64,000 nt of DNA. It comes from Streptomyces prunicolor NBRC 13075. Lineage in GTDB: Bacteria > Actinomycetota > Actinomycetes > Streptomycetales > Streptomycetaceae. Positions 59,574 to 64,000 of this stretch are shown here, piece by piece (position 1 is the stretch's first letter; every line of letters starts with the position of its first letter). The stretch is taken from the NCBI RefSeq assembly GCF_000367365.1, contig NZ_BARF01000047.1:62001-126000 (forward strand), in the 5' to 3' direction. A model generated the notes under the pieces. That model was not told where the DNA came from, ran no database searches, and saw only the letters and a program-made list of their open reading frames with translations. Made by a program: the position numbers and the translations under genes.

Positions 59574-60356
59574 ATGTCTGCTTCCGCCCTGCTCACCGGC
59601 ACCCCCCTCTCCGGCCGTGTCGCCGTCGTCTCCGGCGCCTCCAGCGGCATGGGTGCCGTCACCGCCGAACGGCTGGCCGAACTCGGCGCCACCGTGGTCG
59701 TGTTGGCCCGTCGCAAGGAGCGCCTGGAAGGCGTGGTCAAGAACATCGAGGCCGCGGGCGGCACCGCGTTCGCCCTGGCCGTCGACGTCACGGACCGCGC
59801 CGCCGTCCAGGCCGCCGCCGATCAGGTAGCCGAGCGCTTCGGCAAGGCCGACCTGGTGTTCAACAACGCCGGTGTCCAACTCATCTCCGGTATCGAGGAG
59901 TTGAAGGTCGACGACTGGCAGCGCCAGATCGACCTCAACATCAGCGGGCTGATGAACGTGATCGCCGCGTTCCTCCCCCATCTGACGGAGTCCGCCGCCG
60001 CGGGCAAGCCGGCCGATCTGATCAACACCTCGTCGATCGCGGCCACCCGCATCCTGACGAAGTTCTCGATCTACTCCGGCACCAAGGCGTACATCAGCCA
60101 CCTCACGCGACTCCTCCGTGTGGAGCTCGGCCCGAAGATGGTCCGCGTGGCCACCATCGAGCCCGGCATGGTCGACACCGAGCTGCCCGACCACGTCACG
60201 GACGTCGACGCGTCCCAGCTGATGGCCGACCTCATCAACGACATCGACGTCCTCCAGAGCGCCGACATCGCCGAGACCGTCGCGTTCATGGCCGCCGTAC
60301 CGCGGCACGTCAACCTCACCGAGATCACCATCCTGCCCACCGCGCAGGCCGTCTAA
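59574..60356 (+). CDS. SDR-family oxidoreductase
   Basis: 260 residues. VAVVSGASSGMGAVTAERL, VFNNAGVQ, NTSSIAA, YSGTKAYI and ATIEPGMVDTELPDH are the SDR motifs; the NADPH-preferring Arg-Arg-Lys follows strand 2 (LARRKERLE). It resembles YdfG/clavaldehyde dehydrogenase-like members. GTG 59571 precedes ATG 59574, with GAGG upstream. The 215 bp after the preceding SDR consist mostly of micro-repeats. Confidence 0.88.
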   Translation: MSASALLTGTPLSGRVAVVSGASSGMGAVTAERLAELGATVVVLARRKERLEGVVKNIEAAGGTAFALAVDVTDRAAVQAAADQVAERFGKADLVFNNAGVQLISGIEELKVDDWQRQIDLNISGLMNVIAAFLPHLTESAAAGKPADLINTSSIAATRILTKFSIYSGTKAYISHLTRLLRVELGPKMVRVATIEPGMVDTELPDHVTDVDASQLMADLINDIDVLQSADIAETVAFMAAVPRHVNLTEITILPTAQAV

Positions 60357-60444
60357 GATCCGTCCCGCCACCGTCCCGTCCCCATCCTCTCAGGGCGGGG
60401 GAGGAACAGCCGAGCGCTGCTCCTCCCCCGCTCTGGCGGCGTTG

Positions 60445-60486
60445 ATTGACACGACAACATCAGTGGTGTTTTGTTGACACGTCAAC
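60445..60486. promoter_or_regulatory. Two TTGACACG-CAAC operator-like sites
   Basis: GTTGAC-AC-GTCAAC at 60473-60486 has perfect 6-bp arms. ATTGACACGACAAC at 60445-60458 matches it at 12 of 14 positions. They are 28 bp apart and just upstream of the F420-reductase-like gene. Similarity to the 58307 site suggests one regulator, possibly the MarR protein. Confidence 0.5.
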
Positions 60487-60521
60487 GAGGACATGGAACC
60501 CCAGGCAGACCGGAGGCCGAC

Positions 60522-61073
60522 ATGAACATCACGGTGATCGGACGAGGACACGTCGGCGGCGGCCTGGCCCGCCTGTGGGACAAGGCCGGGCACGAGGTCA
60601 GGACGCTGGGCCGGGACGGGGGTGACGCCTCGGACGCCGACGTGGTGGTCGTGGCCGTCCCCGGCAACCAGATCGCCGAGGCACTGCGGGGCGTGACCGG
60701 GCTGAACGGCCAGGTCACCATCGACGCGACCAACCTCTACTCGGAGCGCGACCTCGCCTTCCCCTCCCTCGCCCACCAGGTCAAGTCGATCGTCGGCGGC
60801 CCGACCGCGAAGTCCTTCAACACGGTCTTCGCCTCCGCCTACGACCAGATCGGCACCCAGCGAGTCACCCCGAGCAACCTCTACGCCGCCGAACCGGCCG
60901 CGAAGGACCTCACCGCGCGGCTCATCACCGACGCGGGCTTCGACCCGCTCTACGTCGGCGACCTCGACCCGGGCGCGCGGCTCCTGGAGGACAGCTCGGG
61001 CCTGACCCGCGCGCTGGCCGGGCAGATCGGCGGCCCGTTCTTCTACCGGTACGGGCGGCCCGGCGAGCTGTGA
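60522..61073 (+). CDS. NADPH-dependent F420 reductase-like protein
   Basis: 183 residues, a single Rossmann domain: NITVIGRGHVGGGLARLWDKAGHEV at the start, VVVVAVPGNQI, and KSFNTVFASAYDQI in the middle. This is the pyrroline-5-carboxylate reductase/F420:NADP oxidoreductase-like fold. Whether it uses F420 is not decided. GGAGG at 60512 fits ATG 60522. Convergent with the SnoaL-like gene. Confidence 0.84.
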   Translation: MNITVIGRGHVGGGLARLWDKAGHEVRTLGRDGGDASDADVVVVAVPGNQIAEALRGVTGLNGQVTIDATNLYSERDLAFPSLAHQVKSIVGGPTAKSFNTVFASAYDQIGTQRVTPSNLYAAEPAAKDLTARLITDAGFDPLYVGDLDPGARLLEDSSGLTRALAGQIGGPFFYRYGRPGEL

Positions 61074-61080
61074 GTACGGG

Positions 61081-61505
61081 TCAGTGGCCGGCGGGGCGGG
61101 CGCGATCTGCCGCAGGAGACTGAGCATGTCCGGGGCGACCCATTCCTCGGCGATCCGGTCCCCCTCGAACCGGTAGACCTCGACGCTCCGGTAGGCGACC
61201 TGCCGGCCCGTCGCCGCGAACTCCTGGAACGCGCCCTGGTGCGTGCCGTGGAACGAGACCAGCGCGGTCACCTTGTCGCCCGTGCCGAACATGTCCTGGA
61301 CGTCGATCTTCAGGTCGGGGAAGGCCTCCAGCATGGCCCGCGCACCCTGCCGCCAGACCTCCGGGCCGTGCAGCGGGTCGGGCAGGCCGGGGACGCTGGC
61401 GATGAACTTCTCCGTCAGCATCCCTACGCACGCGTCGAGTTCGCCGTTCTCCATCGATCGGTACGCCGTACGCAGCAGGGTCATGTTCCTCTCGGAGGTG
61501 GTCAT
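61081..61505 (-). CDS. SnoaL-like (NTF2-fold) protein, 3' end uncertain
   Basis: From ATG 61505 about 135 residues form a SnoaL/ester-cyclase-like NTF2 domain (LLRTAYRSMENGELDACVGMLTEKFI, VWRQGARAMLEAFPDLKIDV, EVYRFEGDRIAEEWVAPDMLSLLRQI). The frame then stays open to 60390, antisense to the F420-reductase-like gene. In another frame it would end as RPAGH at 61081, as expected for the family. Either a 1-nt frame change lies near 61100 or the protein has a 230-residue spurious tail. It is driven by the left half of the MerR-type divergent promoter. Confidence 0.68.
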
Positions 61506-61566
61506 CCCGGTGTCCTTTCCACGGTGGCGCCGTGAGCTCGGTGATCGCTCCGGGCCGGTTGCCCTC

Positions 61567-61657
61567 AGTACAGACCCTGACGTCGCGGCAAGGTCAAGCA
61601 GCCCACGAGCAGCCCCACGAGTCGCCTTGACCTTGCCGCGACGTCAGGGTTTCTACT
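61567..61657. promoter_or_regulatory. Perfect 25-bp inverted repeat forming two divergent MerR-type promoters
   Basis: Arms 61574-61598 and 61626-61650 are exact complements, 27 bp apart. Rightward: TTGACC (61627-61632), 19-bp spacer, TCTACT (61652-61657), seven bases before the MerR ATG at 61664. Leftward: TTGACC (61597-61592), 19-bp spacer, TGTACT (61572-61567), serving the SnoaL gene. A 19-bp spacer with dyad symmetry is the classic MerR-activated layout. Confidence 0.8.
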
Positions 61658-61663
61658 GAAGCC

Positions 61664-62488
61664 ATGCGAATCGGCGAGATCGCCGCCCTCGTCGGGGTCA
61701 CCCCGCGGGCCGTGCGGCACTACCACCATCGCGGGCTGCTGCCCGAACCCGTACGGCGGAGCAACGGCTACCGCGAGTACGGCATCCGGGACGCCGTCCT
61801 GCTCGCCCGCGTCCGGCGTCTGACCGAGCTCGGCCTCGGCCTCGACGAGGTGCGTGACGTCCTCGCGGACGACGAAGGCCGCGAACTGGTGGAAGTCCTC
61901 CAGGAGTTGGACCAGGACCTCGCACGGCAGGAAGCGCTCGTACGCGAGCGACGACAACGGCTCGCCGTGCTGTTGGCCGAGGCTCGCGACGGACGGCTGA
62001 CCGCCGAAGCACCTCTGTCGCCGCAGCTCACCGAGCTGCTGGCGGGCCTCGGCGAGCTGCCGGACTCCCCCATGGCGGCGAAGGACCGGGAGATGCTGGC
62101 CCTCCTCGACACCGTGGCCCCCGAGGCGGAGCGGGTCCTGCTGATGGAGACGCTGCGGGGAATGGCGGAGCACGCCGGCGAGATGTACGGCCTGCTGGAC
62201 GCCCTCGCCGACAAGGAGCCGGACGACCCCGGGGTGGCCCGTGCCGCCGCCGCGCTCGCGGCCCTGCTGCCCGACGACCTGGCAGCGCAATTCCCCGACC
62301 AGCCCGACGACGGTCTGACCGACGCCGTCTTCGCGGACCTGGCACCGGCCCAGTCGACGGCGGTACGCCGCGCGATCGAACTCGCGAAGCACCGACACCT
62401 CACGAAGCACCGGCAGCCCGCAAAGAACCGGCAGCCTGCGAAGGACCAAGAGGAAACGCCGTCGCACCGACAGGAGGACCCGTCATGA
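61664..62488 (+). CDS. MerR-family transcriptional regulator
   Basis: 274 residues. N-terminal MerR HTH (RIGEIAALVGVTPRAVRHYHHRGLLPEP, GYREYGIRDAVLLARVRRL) and a coiled-coil with Glu/Arg repeats around 85-110. A helical effector domain and a Lys/His/Gln-rich tail with HR/KNRQPAK repeats follow. The ATG is at the predicted transcription start, so the message is leaderless. It should act on its own and the SnoaL promoter. The stop overlaps the next gene's ATG (ATGA). Confidence 0.88.
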   Translation: MRIGEIAALVGVTPRAVRHYHHRGLLPEPVRRSNGYREYGIRDAVLLARVRRLTELGLGLDEVRDVLADDEGRELVEVLQELDQDLARQEALVRERRQRLAVLLAEARDGRLTAEAPLSPQLTELLAGLGELPDSPMAAKDREMLALLDTVAPEAERVLLMETLRGMAEHAGEMYGLLDALADKEPDDPGVARAAAALAALLPDDLAAQFPDQPDDGLTDAVFADLAPAQSTAVRRAIELAKHRHLTKHRQPAKNRQPAKDQEETPSHRQEDPS

Positions 62489-63354
62489 CGACGATGTCGG
62501 AGATCCAGACGCCCCTCCCCCAGCCCGAAGCCCCCACGCGAGGCCCGGCCCTGCGCACGCTGCGCACCCTCGGGATACTCGCCCAACTCGCCCTGGCCGT
62601 CTGCCTGTTCAGCGGAGTCCCGGTGCCCGACGCCGTTCTGCTCGGCGGCAAGCTACTTCTGTTGATACTGCTCGGCGCCGAGTCCTACGTCTGGCTTCGG
62701 CTACGGCGGTTCGGGCTGTCCCGGCGTCAGGCGTTCGCGCGGCTCGTGCCCGAGCGCGTGGCGCGGTACGTGGCGCACGAGGCGCGGATCCTCGCGAGCC
62801 TGGTCCGGTGGGCCGTACGCCGTCCGCACGGGGTTGGCGAGGCCGACGCGGTCTTCCCGCACGCCCGCGACCAGGCCGCGATGATGTACGGCCTCACGTT
62901 CGTGTGCGTGGCCGAGACGGTCGCCCTGTCGTTCCTGCTCACAAGGTGGCCGGTAGTCCACGCCGTCCTTCTGGTCGTCGACGTCTACACCGTGCTGTTC
63001 GTCCTCGGTATGCACGCCGCCGCCGTCACCCGGCCGCACGTCCTGGCCGGGGGTGTTCTGCGCGTCCGGCAGGCGGCCCATGTCGACATCCGGGTGCCCG
63101 TCGCCCTGATCGCCGCGGTCCGGCGTGAGACTCGATTCACCCACGAGAAGAAGGACGGCGAGCTGAACCTGCCCATCGGCTCCCAGACCTCCCTCACCCT
63201 CGAACTGACCGAACCGGTCGACGCCCCGAAACTCCTCGGCGCCCCGCGCCTCGTACGGGTGATCCGGCTGCACGCCGACGATCCGAAGTCCCTCTACGAC
63301 GCCGTCGCACAGGCACGAACCGCATCCGCGCCCGCACCTCAGGACGCCGACTGA
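62485..63354 (+). CDS. Integral membrane protein, unknown function
   Basis: 289 residues. Two hydrophobic spans near 28-68 (LGILAQLALAVCLFSGV, VLLGGKLLLLILLGAESYVWL) are followed by an Arg-rich cytoplasmic stretch. A further hydrophobic pair lies near 130-180 (MMYGLTFVCVAETVALSFLL, VVHAVLLVVDVYTVLFVLGM), with a soluble C-domain after it. I do not recognise a family. It is co-translated with MerR through an ATGA overlap, so the regulator probably controls it. Its 3' end overlaps the GntR gene by 16 bases. Confidence 0.78.
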   Translation: MTTMSEIQTPLPQPEAPTRGPALRTLRTLGILAQLALAVCLFSGVPVPDAVLLGGKLLLLILLGAESYVWLRLRRFGLSRRQAFARLVPERVARYVAHEARILASLVRWAVRRPHGVGEADAVFPHARDQAAMMYGLTFVCVAETVALSFLLTRWPVVHAVLLVVDVYTVLFVLGMHAAAVTRPHVLAGGVLRVRQAAHVDIRVPVALIAAVRRETRFTHEKKDGELNLPIGSQTSLTLELTEPVDAPKLLGAPRLVRVIRLHADDPKSLYDAVAQARTASAPAPQDAD

Positions 63355-64000
63355 ATGTCCCCCCGCGTGGACGCGGCGATCGTGTCCCGGTGGGCGAAGT
63401 CGCCCGGGGGGATGCCGGGGTGGTGGCCGAGGGGAGCGGAAGGGACCGTGACCGAGGGGCCGAGGGTGAGGCGGGAGACGATGCGGTAGCGGTCGCCTCG
63501 GTAGATCGAGTGGACGTATTCGACGGGCCGGCCGGTGGTGTCCGAGGTGAGGCGTTCGAAGAGCAGGGCCGGGGAGAGTTCGGGGACGTCGAGGAGTTCG
63601 GCCTCGGCGCGGGTGACGACGGTCGGCTCGATCGCCTGGACGGCCTCCTGGACATGCACACCGTGCTGTTCCCGGAGGTGTTCGTACAGGTCGCCGGCCT
63701 CCAACTCCCGCGCGGACAGGGTCGGGACGAGGTCGGCCCGGATGTGCAGGTGCTCGATGGCCATCGGGGCGCCGTCGACCAGGCGCAGGCGCGCCACGTA
63801 CACGATCTCGGCCGCGGGCGAGAGGCGCAGCCTGCGGCCCACGCGGGCGCCGGCCGGGATGGTGGTGAACTCCAACAGGCGGCTCGACCAGGCACCGGAT
63901 GCCTGAGGCACCGTCATGGTCTGTTCGCCGGAGACGAGTTCCTGGGTGATCTTCTCGGGCGCCACGAACATGCCGCGCCCGTGCTCCCGCACCAGCAGCC
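63339..64000 (-). CDS. GntR-family regulator with UTRA domain (5' truncated by window edge)
   Basis: The window ends inside the gene. The visible part starts just after the winged-helix (LLVREHGRGMFVAPEKI is the end of the GntR HTH domain). The UTRA ligand domain follows: RRLRLSPAAEIVYVARLRLVDGAPMAIEHLHI, PALLFERLTSDTTGRPVEYVHSIYRGDRYRIVSRL. UTRA regulators sense sugars or small metabolites. The reading frame runs off at 64000 without a start; ATG 63992 is internal and not the true start. Confidence 0.88.
   Translation of the reverse strand, partial: LLVREHGRGMFVAPEKITQELVSGEQTMTVPQASGAWSSRLLEFTTIPAGARVGRRLRLSPAAEIVYVARLRLVDGAPMAIEHLHIRADLVPTLSARELEAGDLYEHLREQHGVHVQEAVQAIEPTVVTRAEAELLDVPELSPALLFERLTSDTTGRPVEYVHSIYRGDRYRIVSRLTLGPSVTVPSAPLGHHPGIPPGDFAHRDTIAASTRGDIQSAS

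Overview
The window reads as chromosomal DNA of a Streptomyces. It is very GC-rich, with GTG and TTG starts, many 1-4 nt start/stop overlaps and leaderless promoters. Diagnostic families include an SsgA-like sporulation protein, a WhiB protein, DUF2510 proteins, a split LigC/LigD repair pair and the pcaIJFHGBL operon. From memory, the middle part (about 8-50 kb) runs in the same order as the S. coelicolor region around SCO6690-SCO6732; I could not check this. No rRNA, tRNA, CRISPR array, phage or complete insertion sequence was recognised.

Layout. 0-2 kb: macro-domain protein, MerR regulator and SDR. 2-6.6 kb: a sugar ABC importer (permease, lipoprotein, double ATPase) with a convergent IclR regulator. 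6.7-13.2 kb: a leftward catabolic block (benzoylformate-decarboxylase-like enzyme, FadB-type fusion, thiolase, CaiB/BaiF racemase-like protein) behind one promoter with a palindrome over its -10. 13.3-19 kb: a broken YjbR gene, an enoyl-reductase-like protein, endonuclease V, a secreted beta-propeller, SsgD and a broken PEP-mutase-like gene. 19-25.6 kb: an ABC-F protein behind a structured leader, DDAH, an acyl-ACP desaturase with a triple operator, WhiB, a VOC protein and a LacI regulator. 25.7-30 kb: ornithine-cyclodeaminase-like protein and LigD polymerase, divergent from LigC; then a DUF3048 lipoprotein.

30-37.3 kb: pcaV diverges from pcaIJFHGBL, the complete protocatechuate branch of the beta-ketoadipate pathway. 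PcaHG opens the ring, PcaB and the PcaL fusion make beta-ketoadipate, and PcaIJ and PcaF give succinyl-CoA and acetyl-CoA. 37.3-37.65 kb is a five-unit, ~53-bp repeat array, next to a LuxR-LAL-like ATPase that has no DNA-binding domain. 40.5-50 kb: MHS transporter overlapping anmK, a DUF2510 protein, TetR diverging from PAP2 and DMT membrane proteins across a periodic operator, a LURP-one protein and a Tat-exported phospholipase C.

50-64 kb: a decayed FtsX/MacB permease remnant beside an intact two-component system, an NAD kinase, then a redox/regulator cluster. The cluster holds a quinone oxidoreductase, a flavin reductase, two HTH-MmyB regulators, MarR, two SDRs, an F420-reductase-like protein, SnoaL and MerR. 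Its intergenic DNA carries 9-bp minisatellites, shared palindromes and a perfect 25-bp inverted repeat forming two divergent MerR-type promoters. The window ends inside a GntR/UTRA gene.
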